Assembly: GCA_022616415.1 (NCBI GenBank)
Contig: JAKEEU010000056.1
Coordinates: 1-64,000 of the forward strand
Origin: Candidatus Zhuqueibacterota bacterium
GTDB lineage: Bacteria > Zhuqueibacterota > Zhuqueibacteria > Zhuqueibacterales > Zhuqueibacteraceae
Direction of reading: 5' to 3'
Length of the DNA stretch: 64,000 nucleotides
The position numbers and the translations under genes were made by a program. Below, one piece after another: positions 23,521-30,473 of this stretch. The first letter of the stretch is position 1, and each line of letters opens with the position of its first letter. The notes below the pieces were generated by a model. It made no database searches. It was not told the DNA's origin and saw only the letters and a list, made by a program, of their open reading frames with translations.

Positions 23521-24003
23521 TTACACCGGCTCATCCGCACTCGGGCCGTAAATCTGCGGCACAGTGGAACCCATCGGACGCAGATAGGTGGAAAGCTGGC
23601 CGCGATGGTGAATTTGATCAAACAAAAATCCCCAGCCAAATTCGTAGCCGGTGTCTTTCATGACTTCCTGGCCTTGATAGAGAAACGGAATTTGTTTTTC
23701 CCACGCCGCGTGATCGAGCCGGTGGAGCCGCTTCGTCAAATCATCGTGCCAGCGATCATACGCATCGAGAATTTCTTTCACCGTTGCCGGCGCCGGCATG
23801 TCCGGCCAGTCGAGCGCGCCCTTTTCCAAGCCGTCGACGAGCACTTTCTCCTCTACCACCATGAGCCACGCAATCTCTCGCGCGTTGCGCGATTTGGGAT
23901 CGGGCTTATAATTCGATTTTTCCTGTGGAATGCGCGAGATGACTTTGCGCGTGGCGGGAGCTTCTTTTTCCCAAAATTTCAAAAAGAGTGACTTCTGATC
24001 CAT
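23521..24003 (-). CDS. DinB-like damage-inducible four-helix protein
   Basis: The 160-residue protein has the DinB/YfiT four-helix bundle features: EIAWLMVVEEKVLVDGLEKG near the middle and FDQIHHRGQLSTYLRPMGSTVP near the end, where histidines of a metal triad normally lie. Members act as thiol-dependent S-transferases or are uncharacterised (not the DinB polymerase). ATG 24003 is chosen for the GAAAGGA site. The gene stands alone. Confidence 0.82.
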   Translation of the reverse strand: MDQKSLFLKFWEKEAPATRKVISRIPQEKSNYKPDPKSRNAREIAWLMVVEEKVLVDGLEKGALDWPDMPAPATVKEILDAYDRWHDDLTKRLHRLDHAAWEKQIPFLYQGQEVMKDTGYEFGWGFLFDQIHHRGQLSTYLRPMGSTVPQIYGPSADEPV

Positions 24004-24151
24004 GTTTGATCCTTTCATAATTATAAAGAATTAATTGTTCACGGAATTGACTACGCCCGTAGGGGACAGCTCACGGAAGTAGATTCTTCAAAATGTTTTA
24101 ATTCCGCGACCTGTTCCATTTCCGTGCGCCCATTTTTTGCTTTCAAAGCGA

Positions 24152-24385
24152 TTAATTCGCCCACGCCGGCATCGCCTTCATGTAGTCTCCGGCGCGCGCC
24201 ATGGCCTTGGCGTCATCGATATTCGGCTGCCAGGTTTTGAGCCACCACGCGATGTTTTGCTGCACCTCTTGCCGCGATTTGAGCTGGCCTTTCTCATCCG
24301 AACAATACTTGCAGTAGCTCTCCGCCTTGCTCTTGAAGTCCGGATTGCTCAACGGCGCGGCGCACGAATGACAAAATTTGTCCAT
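24152..24385 (-). CDS. Small zinc-ribbon protein
   Basis: The 77-residue protein carries two CxxC knuckles (FCHSCAAPL and YCKYCSDEKG), the layout of the putative zinc ribbon family found in many stand-alone regulators or chaperone-like proteins. After the ribbon comes a helical end with VQQNIAWWLKTWQPNIDDAK. A strong AAAGGAGAAG site precedes the ATG. Function unknown. Confidence 0.75.
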   Translation of the reverse strand: MDKFCHSCAAPLSNPDFKSKAESYCKYCSDEKGQLKSRQEVQQNIAWWLKTWQPNIDDAKAMARAGDYMKAMPAWAN

Positions 24386-24491
24386 ATTACTTCTCCTTTC
24401 CTTGGTTGAAATGTTTTTAAAGCAGGGTGTTGATCCAGATCTTGCTGGTGCAAATTTTTATTTACAGCGTTTTTGCTTGATTGAATAGGTT

Positions 24492-24560
24492 GTCATTCCG
24501 AGCGTCAGCGATGAATCTGCTGCCAAAAGGATTCCTCGTCGCTTCGCTCCTCGGAATGAC
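24492..24560. repeat. Dispersed inverted repeat, GTCATTCCGAG family (copy 2)
   Basis: GTCATTCCGAG at the left pairs with CTCGGAATGAC at the right end (24550-24560); inside are GAATCTGCTG and GGATTCCTCGTCGC. It is nearly the same as the copy at 63754-63821, including the ATATTCA that follows. It lies after the methyltransferase stop. Confidence 0.7.
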
Positions 24561-24584
24561 ATATTCACGCGTCATTTTTAATAT

Positions 24585-25313
24585 TTACGCCTTTCGCGCG
24601 ACGAACCCAACGCGATTTTTGTAAAGCCGAAACGTGCCGTAGCCGCGCAACAGGCGCAATTTGAAGCCGAGGCGACGCAGCTTTCCGGCAAGCTCGCTTC
24701 CCTCATACAATCGGCAACGATGAACCTCCTCAGCACGCCGATAAAGTCTTCCGACGCGGCGAAATGTGGTCATGCGGCGCGTCAATACATGCGTTCTCGA
24801 ATCTTCCTCGACTTGCACAAGAATGGCCCAATCCTTTCCAATCGAGTGACGCAAGCATGGCCGTGATCCCGACATCAATCCTGGCCCTACGACATCGAAT
24901 ATAAAGACGCCACCAGGAGTCAAGGCCTCGTACACCCGTGAGAAAAACCGAAACAACGCCTTTTTGTTATTGTTCTTGTCGAACAGGTAATTGAAGCATT
25001 CGCCGATGGCCGTCACCGCCGCACATTGCGGCAGCCGCATTTTCAAAAACGATTTCTTGACGAATCGGGCTTGCGACGCTCTTTTCCGCGCCAGCTTGAT
25101 CATCGCCGCGGAAATGTCGACGCCCAAAACTTCGTAGCCCGCTTCAACAAGCTCATGCGCCCATATTCCACTGCCGCAGCCGAGATCGATCACGAGGCCA
25201 GCGATGATACCGTTTTGTCGCAAAATTTCCAACAAGCCCGGCGCGGCCTGCTTGGCGAAATCGCCAAAGCCAACGTCGTGAATGTATGCGAGATCGTCTT
25301 TGTAGCCGGCCAT
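24585..25313 (-). CDS. SAM-dependent class I methyltransferase
   Basis: The 242-residue protein has the Rossmann SAM-binding motif LVIDLGCGSGIWAHELVEAG, then VLGVDISAAMI and GGVFIFDVVGPG. The substrate is unknown. Its ATG (25313) shares an A with the stop codon of the upstream RibD/DHFR-like gene (TAATG), so the two are translationally coupled; this also sets the start, 18 codons inside the longest frame. A transferase paired with a reductase may act on one small molecule (inference). Confidence 0.88.
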   Translation of the reverse strand: MAGYKDDLAYIHDVGFGDFAKQAAPGLLEILRQNGIIAGLVIDLGCGSGIWAHELVEAGYEVLGVDISAAMIKLARKRASQARFVKKSFLKMRLPQCAAVTAIGECFNYLFDKNNNKKALFRFFSRVYEALTPGGVFIFDVVGPGLMSGSRPCLRHSIGKDWAILVQVEEDSRTHVLTRRMTTFRRVGRLYRRAEEVHRCRLYEGSELAGKLRRLGFKLRLLRGYGTFRLYKNRVGFVARKA

Positions 25314-25849
25314 TACTTTTTCACGCGATAAGAAACAAATACACATCCGTTTTTGAAAGTTCTGCAATCAAGCAGCTCCAGGTCAATCTGATGATTCATT
25401 TCGTGAAAAAGCGGAATTCCTGAGCCAAGCAAAACCGGAAGAATGACAAAACCGATTTCATCAATTAAGTTGGCCTCGAAAAGCGATTTCGCCAACAAGC
25501 CGCCACCCATCACACAGATGCCTTTGCCTTTTTGGTTTTTCAAATGGCGGACAAACTCGGCGGCATCTATCGAAATTATTTTAACCTTTTTATCAGGGCT
25601 TTTCTTCATCGTGCGCGAAAAGACGTAGTTTTTCACGCCTGGATACGAAGTCGTACCGCTTCTCAGCGCCACTTCGTAGGTTTTGCGTCCCATTACCACC
25701 GTGTCAATTGTCTTCCAAAATTCTGTGGTGATGGAAGCCGTCTCCTTGGCATCCGTCTCTTGTCCCATAAAAAGCCAGTCAGTTGAGCCGTCTTTGCGGG
25801 CGATGTAATTGTCGAGGCTGTTGGCACCGCCGAATGTTACTTTTCGCAT
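25313..25849 (-). CDS. RibD C-terminal/DHFR-like reductase
   Basis: The 178-residue protein belongs to the family related to the RibD reductase domain and dihydrofolate reductase: FGGANSLDNYIARKDGSTDWL near the N-terminus, VVMGRKTYEVAL (NADPH site) and ICVMGGGLLAKSLFEANLIDEI near the end. Many such copies exist in soil bacteria with unknown substrates. ATG 25849 follows GGAGAAC; the frame could begin at 25882, but that part is not conserved. It is coupled to the methyltransferase downstream. Confidence 0.85.
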   Translation of the reverse strand: MRKVTFGGANSLDNYIARKDGSTDWLFMGQETDAKETASITTEFWKTIDTVVMGRKTYEVALRSGTTSYPGVKNYVFSRTMKKSPDKKVKIISIDAAEFVRHLKNQKGKGICVMGGGLLAKSLFEANLIDEIGFVILPVLLGSGIPLFHEMNHQIDLELLDCRTFKNGCVFVSYRVKK

Positions 25850-25877
25850 TTTTGTTCTCCACACAAAGAAAGTCTTC

Positions 25878-25940
25878 CCCAACTGATAGATGAACCCAAC
25901 TGTAAAAAATCTTTGCCGTTGGGTTCATCTATCAGTTGGG
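25878..25940. repeat. 23-bp perfect inverted repeat with 17-base loop
   Basis: The arms at 25878-25900 and 25918-25940 are exact reverse complements (CCCAACTGATAG... and ...CTATCAGTTGGG). It fills the space between the SDR stop (25963) and the reductase start (25849). A stem this long and perfect is unusual for a terminator and suggests a recent event or small mobile element. It would block or end read-through from the SDR. Confidence 0.8.
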
Positions 25941-25962
25941 AACATAGATCTTTCAGAAATTT

Positions 25963-26934
25963 TTAACTTTCCGTGCCTTTCGCTCCGAGATACTGCTTGC
26001 CTCGCTGCGAGAGCCGTTCCAGCCAGTCGACGTGCCGCTGTATCCCCTCCTTCATCCATTTGAGTGAGGGGATGACGTTCTCTTCTCCGTGTTTTCCCCA
26101 ATCGGGCCGACGGCCGTCGGCGTCGGTGAATCCATGCTCTCGCGCCACTTCCCACGAGCTGGTGATGTCGCCTGAACGGGTGAAAACTTTCGGATTCTGC
26201 GCCAGTGCAGCGATGGCTCTGCCGATGAAGAGTGGCGACTCGGATTCGAGAAAATTTTTATCCTTCTTTCCGCCCTCACGCCAGTTCTCCTCGGTGACGC
26301 CGAAATGCTGGAGCATTGATTCCGACCGGAGATAGCCCGGGGTGATCGCGATCGCCGCCACGCGATGCTTGCGAAGCTCCTCTGCCATCGTGACGGCGAA
26401 CCCTTTGAGCGAAAACTTGGCGAGTTGGGCCAAAACGTTGCCGCTGGAAAATAGCAGGTCGCCTTCGATCACCTCGGCGATGAGACCGCGACGTTTTTTA
26501 ATCATGAGCGGCGCAGCATATTTTGCCGTGATGACGTGCGAAAGCAGCGCTTGCCGAAGTGCCGTGACGGCGTTTTGCAGGTCCGTCTCCCAGAACGATG
26601 TCCACCCTCCCAGGATCGGATCTTCACCGGCGATGCTGTTCACCAGCACGTCGAGGCGTCCGTGCTCGCGGTCGACTCGCTCGAACAGAGCTTTCACCTC
26701 GGCCTCGATAGTGTGATCGACGCGAATGGCAATGCCGACGCCTCCTAAGGCGTTGATCAGCTCAGCAGTTTCCTCGATCGTTTCGGGCCGGCCGTAAGGC
26801 GAAGGGTTGCCGCGCACGCTTCGTCCGGTGCAGTAGACCGTCGCGCCCGCTTCGCCGAGTGCCCGTGCGATACCGCGTCCAGCACCCCGCGTTGCGCCGG
26901 CCACGACTGCTACTTTGCCTTTCAAGGATTGCAT
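25963..26934 (-). CDS. Short-chain dehydrogenase/reductase (SDR), paralog 1
   Basis: The 323-residue protein has the NAD(P)-binding start VAVVAGATRGAGRGIARALGEAG and the GRLDVLVNSIAG segment. The catalytic region is atypical: instead of S...YxxxK it shows GDLLFSSGNVLAQLAKFSLKG, with no Tyr at the usual place. A C-terminal extension (SWEVAREHGFTDADGRRPDWG) is shared with the paralog at 29183-30160. ATG 26934 follows AGGAGG. It lies 35 bases after the unknown gene 26970-27563 and is probably co-transcribed from the promoter at 27604-27636. Confidence 0.85.
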   Translation of the reverse strand: MQSLKGKVAVVAGATRGAGRGIARALGEAGATVYCTGRSVRGNPSPYGRPETIEETAELINALGGVGIAIRVDHTIEAEVKALFERVDREHGRLDVLVNSIAGEDPILGGWTSFWETDLQNAVTALRQALLSHVITAKYAAPLMIKKRRGLIAEVIEGDLLFSSGNVLAQLAKFSLKGFAVTMAEELRKHRVAAIAITPGYLRSESMLQHFGVTEENWREGGKKDKNFLESESPLFIGRAIAALAQNPKVFTRSGDITSSWEVAREHGFTDADGRRPDWGKHGEENVIPSLKWMKEGIQRHVDWLERLSQRGKQYLGAKGTES

Positions 26935-26969
26935 GATCAGCCTCCTCTGTAAAAATTGTATTTGATCAT

Positions 26970-27563
26970 TCAACGCTTTCTCGATGCCAGCGTCAGCCAA
27001 GCCGCCAACGTCGCCATCTTCTCATCAGACCGCCATGGCCCATCCAAGGCACGGCCCAAGTCGGCAGCAATTCGTTTCAATTCGTCTTCCGACCGCTGCA
27101 AGAGAGTTGCCGCCTCCGCATAAGCCCGTCGTTCAACAATCACCAAACTGCTCAAGCCGTTCGACTGAAGTGCCGCTTCGAGCACATCTCTGAACAGACG
27201 TCCCTCCAACGCATGGGCTTGGATGTGTGCGTTCTTGATCGTTGCCGGATCGATATCGCTCCCTACGACGAGGCCGGCGCCGCATAAATCTTGGCCACTG
27301 TTTCGGTAGTCATCAATCAATGTTGTCACCGACCGATGCGCGCAGCGCTCCACGATCCGTCGAAGCCGTTTCACAGCTTTCCCGCTGGCAGCCTGATGTG
27401 ATTCCAATGTTGAATGAAAAGGTTGACGCGAGGCCGGAATGTCCGGATCGGACAGTTCAACGATACGCCGGTCTAGCACACGTGGAGATTGAACCGGACC
27501 GGCCAACAAGATCGCAGTTGCCCACCCCGATTTTACACGTAAGCCAATTGCTGCCTGAGCCAT
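26970..27563 (-). CDS. Conserved protein of unknown function
   Basis: The 197-residue protein begins AIGLRVKSGWATAILLAGP and has mixed alpha/beta features, with DRRIVELSDPDIPASRQPFH, GAGLVVGSDIDPATIKNAHI and VIVERRAYAEAATLL. I do not recognise a named domain; similar lone genes occur in soil bacteria. ATG 27563 follows GAGGAAACG and lies 40 bases past a TATAAT with an operator-like palindrome; the longer frame from 27668 crosses that promoter and is not used. It is the first gene of a unit with SDR paralog 1. Confidence 0.7.
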   Translation of the reverse strand: MAQAAIGLRVKSGWATAILLAGPVQSPRVLDRRIVELSDPDIPASRQPFHSTLESHQAASGKAVKRLRRIVERCAHRSVTTLIDDYRNSGQDLCGAGLVVGSDIDPATIKNAHIQAHALEGRLFRDVLEAALQSNGLSSLVIVERRAYAEAATLLQRSEDELKRIAADLGRALDGPWRSDEKMATLAAWLTLASRKR

Positions 27564-27603
27564 TCTCGTTTCCTCGAGAAAACAATTTAGAGTGACACCA
27601 AAC

Positions 27604-27636
27604 ATTATAAGCATGCCACGTGACAACCCTATGTCA
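27604..27636 (-). promoter_or_regulatory. Promoter with operator palindrome TGACATAGGGTTGTCA (unit 1)
   Basis: On the minus strand TGACA-TAGGGT-TGTCA (27621-27636) is followed after exactly 11 bases by TATAAT (27604-27609). The palindrome covers the -35 region, where no good -35 hexamer is seen. The same spacing occurs at 28616-28648, 30229-30261 and 56503-56535. It should drive the unknown gene at 26970-27563 and the SDR behind it. Confidence 0.65.
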
Positions 27637-27649
27637 GCAGGCGTAAGCA

Positions 27650-27709
27650 AAGTCGGACTTGCGTGCAAGGGGATTCAAAATTACGGACACTTTCGGCGCA
27701 AGTCCGACT
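27650..27709. repeat. AAGTCGGACTTG inverted-repeat element (copy 3)
   Basis: AAGTCGGACTTG (27650-27661) and CAAGTCCGACT (27699-27709) are inverted ends. The 60-base unit is largely alike to that at 54721-54781 across its whole length. It begins right at the stop codon of the alpha/beta hydrolase gene and may act as its terminator or mRNA end. Confidence 0.75.
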
Positions 27710-28605
27710 CACAATTTATTCAAAAATTCTTCCATCAAACGATTGAACTCCTCCGGCCGATCCATTTGCAGCCAATGACTCGTGTTCGGCAGTACGACGT
27801 GAGGGAGATCAGCAACAGCATGGTGAAGCGCCGCAGGATTATCCGGCAGACCAGAGACGATAGTTTGCATGGGGCCGCGATAAGATTTTAGCGCGGCGGC
27901 AGGATCGAATGCAAATACGGATTCGAGCGCATCAAGAACGGCTTCCTTAGGTGTTTTTCGCAAGCTCGTGATGACGGCTTGCACTACCGCAGAATCAGCA
28001 TTTGTCAAGATGGAGCGCCAATAAGCTTCGATGGTTTCGGCATAAGCTTCCGAGCGCAAAGCCGCCATGAAGGGGTGGATTTCCTCTTGCGGCGCTTGTC
28101 TGCCGTCGCCGATGGGATCGACAAACAAAAGCCCCGCCACTCTATCCGGATGCCGGCCGGCATAAACCGCGACCACACCGCCGCCGTAGCTGTGTCCGAC
28201 CAAAATGAATTTCGTTAAGCCAAGTGAATCAACAACCGTTGCTAGATCGTGCGCCATCGCTGCGAGAGAATAATCTTGATCCCGCGCCAGCTCGGATTGC
28301 CCATGCCCGCGCATGTCGAAGGCAATTGCGAGGCGGGTCTTGCGCAAATGATCGAGTTGCGCTTGCCACTGCGTCGTGTTACCGGCTAGCGAGTGAACCA
28401 TAACCACGGGCAGGTCGCCCGCGCCGCCACGATCGACGAATAGTTTGCCAGCGGCGCCATTGACCCAGAAATTTTCGACCGCCTGATCCATTTTTGAACT
28501 CCTCGCAGAATGTTTTTGCTCATCACTTTTGCAGCCCAGCAGCAGAATAACTGCCAATGCTTTGGCGATCAAGGCTGATTCGAGCAGATGATGTTTAGTT
28601 TTCAT
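27709..28605 (-). CDS. Alpha/beta hydrolase, probable lipoprotein
   Basis: The 298-residue protein has the alpha/beta hydrolase nucleophile elbow ILVGHSYGGGVV, an oxyanion region VVMVHSLAGNTTQWQ, FDMRGHGQSE, a likely acid in TIVSGLPDNPA and the catalytic His in PNTSHWLQMDRPEE. The N-terminus looks like a lipoprotein signal (LIAKALAVILLLGC). The start is uncertain: the promoter's TATATT at 28616 lies only 11 bases from ATG 28605, leaving almost no leader, while ATG 28491 has a strong GAGGAG site and gives a cytoplasmic protein. The substrate is unknown. Confidence 0.85.
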   Translation of the reverse strand: MKTKHHLLESALIAKALAVILLLGCKSDEQKHSARSSKMDQAVENFWVNGAAGKLFVDRGGAGDLPVVMVHSLAGNTTQWQAQLDHLRKTRLAIAFDMRGHGQSELARDQDYSLAAMAHDLATVVDSLGLTKFILVGHSYGGGVVAVYAGRHPDRVAGLLFVDPIGDGRQAPQEEIHPFMAALRSEAYAETIEAYWRSILTNADSAVVQAVITSLRKTPKEAVLDALESVFAFDPAAALKSYRGPMQTIVSGLPDNPAALHHAVADLPHVVLPNTSHWLQMDRPEEFNRLMEEFLNKL

Positions 28606-28615
28606 TGGCATTCAC

Positions 28616-28648
28616 AATATAAACGCAGCTACTAACAACCTTATGTCA
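28616..28648 (-). promoter_or_regulatory. Promoter with operator palindrome (unit 2, hydrolase)
   Basis: On the minus strand TGACA-TAAGGT-TGTTA (28633-28648) is followed after 11 bases by TATATT (28616-28621). The spacing equals that of the copies at 27604 and 30229. One palindrome arm differs at one base. It points to the alpha/beta hydrolase gene. Confidence 0.6.
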
Positions 28649-28705
28649 GTAACCTTTTCCTAATACGGGCAATTCGCAACCAGACAAAAAGCATCACGTC
28701 AAGCC

Positions 28706-28760
28706 GCCAAGACGCAAAGAATACGCAAAGGTTTGCTTCGCGGCTCTGCGCCTTTGCGTG
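28706..28760. repeat. ACGCAAAG-type inverted repeat
   Basis: ACGCAAAGG (28723-28731) pairs with CCTTTGCGT (28751-28759). A further GACGCAAAG lies at 28711-28719. It sits just after the stop of the small membrane protein gene. Confidence 0.5.
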
Positions 28761-28773
28761 AAAGCTTTTGCTT

Positions 28774-29148
28774 TTAAGACCGTAACGGCGGGAGCAGCAA
28801 CAGCACGATGACGATGAGGTTTATCAAAGTTCCGAACGGCAGGTGCCACAAGCCAAGCGCCGCCGCAATCAGCATCGCTGACCACGCCCACGAGGCTTTC
28901 AGCAAGAACGCCACCATGACGATCAAGTAGACGAGTCCGTAGACGACGAAGATGGATTTCATCAAAGTCGAGCGCGGCGCAATGCCGGCGGCTTGTGCGA
29001 CTTTAGACCAAGGCCCAAGCTGGCCCGCGTACTGGCCGGTCTTCGGCGTGATGTAATCCCCGACGATAAGCGCGCGTGTGCCGTCAAATGCCATCCATCC
29101 GCCATTCAAGACGACCAGCGCCGCCACAATCCAAGCAGACCAGTGCAT
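28774..29148 (-). CDS. Small four-helix membrane protein (DoxX-like size)
   Basis: The 124-residue protein has about four hydrophobic segments (WSAWIVAALVVLNGGWMAF, MKSIFVVYGLVYLIVMVAFL, WAWSAMLIAAALGLWHL, INLIVIVLLLLPPL). I do not recognise a certain family. GGAGGAAGG directly precedes two adjacent ATG codons; the second (29148) has the better spacing. Its start lies 34 bases after the SDR paralog 2 stop, so both probably share the promoter at 30229-30261. Confidence 0.7.
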   Translation of the reverse strand: MHWSAWIVAALVVLNGGWMAFDGTRALIVGDYITPKTGQYAGQLGPWSKVAQAAGIAPRSTLMKSIFVVYGLVYLIVMVAFLLKASWAWSAMLIAAALGLWHLPFGTLINLIVIVLLLLPPLRS

Positions 29149-29182
29149 CATCCTTCCTCCAAAGAAAATAGCTATTGTATTA

Positions 29183-30160
29183 CTAAATCGGGAAGACCGC
29201 TTCCATGGGGTCATCGAACCAATATGCATAAAAAGTTTCGTCGCACGACTTGAAGCGCCGGCCATACGTTTTCTCGAAATGCCTTGCCCAATGTGGTTTT
29301 TGTCCATCAATATCGGTGAAGCCGTACTCTTCCGCCAAATTCCAGGAGCTGAAAACTCGCCCTGACTTCTTCGCGACATTGGGATCGGCGGCGAGCGCGG
29401 CGACGGCGCGGCCAACGTAAAACGGCGTTTCGGAGGCAAGGAAATTGGCGTCTTTCTTGCCTGCTTCTTGCCAATTTGCCTCCGTAACGCCAAAGTGATC
29501 GAGCATGGCCTCGGAGCGCAGAAAACCTGGCGTAACTGCGACCGCAGTGATGTTCTTTTTGCGCAGATCTCTTGCCATGATAAAAGCCAAACGGATGACG
29601 GAGGTTTTCACGAGGTCGTAGAAAATATTGCCGCGATAGCCGAAGAAATCGCCGTCGGTGATTTCGACGATGAGTCCCCCGCCGGTCTCGATCATGAGCG
29701 GCGTAGCGTAGTGACTGGTGATGATATGCGAGAACAACGCGCGTTCCAACATGATCCGGCCGTTCGGCAGCGAGACTTGCCAGAACGTTTTGCCAAATTC
29801 GGTCAGCTCGTCACCGCCCCAAACATCGTTAACCAGTATATCGAGTTTGCCTTGCTCGGCCTTGACGCGATCAAAAAGCGCTTTGGCTTGGTCTTCAAGA
29901 GTATGATCAACTTGCACCGCAATGCCAACGCCGCCGCGCGCCGTCACCATCTCCGCCGTCTCTTCAATCGTTTCAGGACGGTTGGTCAAATCGAACGGGG
30001 CGCCTTTTTCACTTTTTCGAGCGCCGAGCTTTTCACGCGTGCTCCGTCCCGTGCAGTAAACCGTCGCACCGGCTTCGCCGAGCGCACAAGCGATGCCGCG
30101 ACCAGCGCCGCGCGTGGCACCCGCGACGACGGCGATTTTGCCTTGGAGAGGTTTTCTCAT
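29183..30160 (-). CDS. Short-chain dehydrogenase/reductase (SDR), paralog 2
   Basis: The 325-residue protein is closely related to that at 25963-26934: VAVVAGATRGAGRGIACALG, KLDILVNDVWGGDE, then GDFFGYRGNIFYDLVKTSVIR, where a Tyr sits in the expected YxxxK area (YDLVK). Paralog 1 lacks that Tyr, so this copy may be the active one. The shared C-terminal extension reads SWNLAEEYGFTDIDGQKPHW. AAGGAGC precedes ATG 30160. The two genes likely arose by duplication and now flank the hydrolase and unknown gene under similar promoters. Confidence 0.88.
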   Translation of the reverse strand: MRKPLQGKIAVVAGATRGAGRGIACALGEAGATVYCTGRSTREKLGARKSEKGAPFDLTNRPETIEETAEMVTARGGVGIAVQVDHTLEDQAKALFDRVKAEQGKLDILVNDVWGGDELTEFGKTFWQVSLPNGRIMLERALFSHIITSHYATPLMIETGGGLIVEITDGDFFGYRGNIFYDLVKTSVIRLAFIMARDLRKKNITAVAVTPGFLRSEAMLDHFGVTEANWQEAGKKDANFLASETPFYVGRAVAALAADPNVAKKSGRVFSSWNLAEEYGFTDIDGQKPHWARHFEKTYGRRFKSCDETFYAYWFDDPMEAVFPI

Positions 30161-30228
30161 GGATTCTTGCTCCTTGGACTGGTGATTACTGTCTACATAT
30201 TTCAGATAATTCTTCGTAATCTTTTTCT

Positions 30229-30261
30229 AAAATACAAACCACCAGTGACAGCCCTATGTCA
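30229..30261 (-). promoter_or_regulatory. Promoter with operator palindrome (unit 3, SDR paralog 2)
   Basis: On the minus strand TGACA-TAGGGC-TGTCA (30246-30261) is followed after 11 bases by TATTTT (30229-30234). The leader to the SDR start (30160) would be about 60 bases. Confidence 0.6.
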
Positions 30262-30379
30262 GTAGATTTACGTTGAAACAAAAATTTTGGAAGGTCTGCT
30301 TGCAGCCGCGCATAATTGCGCTGGTGCATTCTGAGGGTAAAAGCCCAGCTTCACCTCAAACCGCTAAGTGTAATGAATT

Positions 30380-30436
30380 GCACGCGGATCACAAACACCC
30401 ACGGATTTTTTCCGCGTGAGCTTTTGATCCGTGTGC
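30380..30436. repeat. Imperfect inverted repeat GCACGCGGATCA / TGATCCGTGTGC
   Basis: The arms at 30380-30391 and 30425-30436 match with one mismatch, and a second inner pair (CACGGA/TCCGCGTG) can form. It lies just after the stop of the M16 protease gene. The rest of the 30161-30473 gap holds the SDR promoter and nothing else that I can see. Confidence 0.5.
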
Positions 30437-30473
30437 TATCCCGAAGGTTTCATCAGCAGTTTGTGCAAACCGG

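Noticed and set aside
27564-27668. N-terminal extension of the 26970-27563 gene
   Set aside because: It would cross the TATAAT and operator palindrome; a good ribosome site supports ATG 27563.
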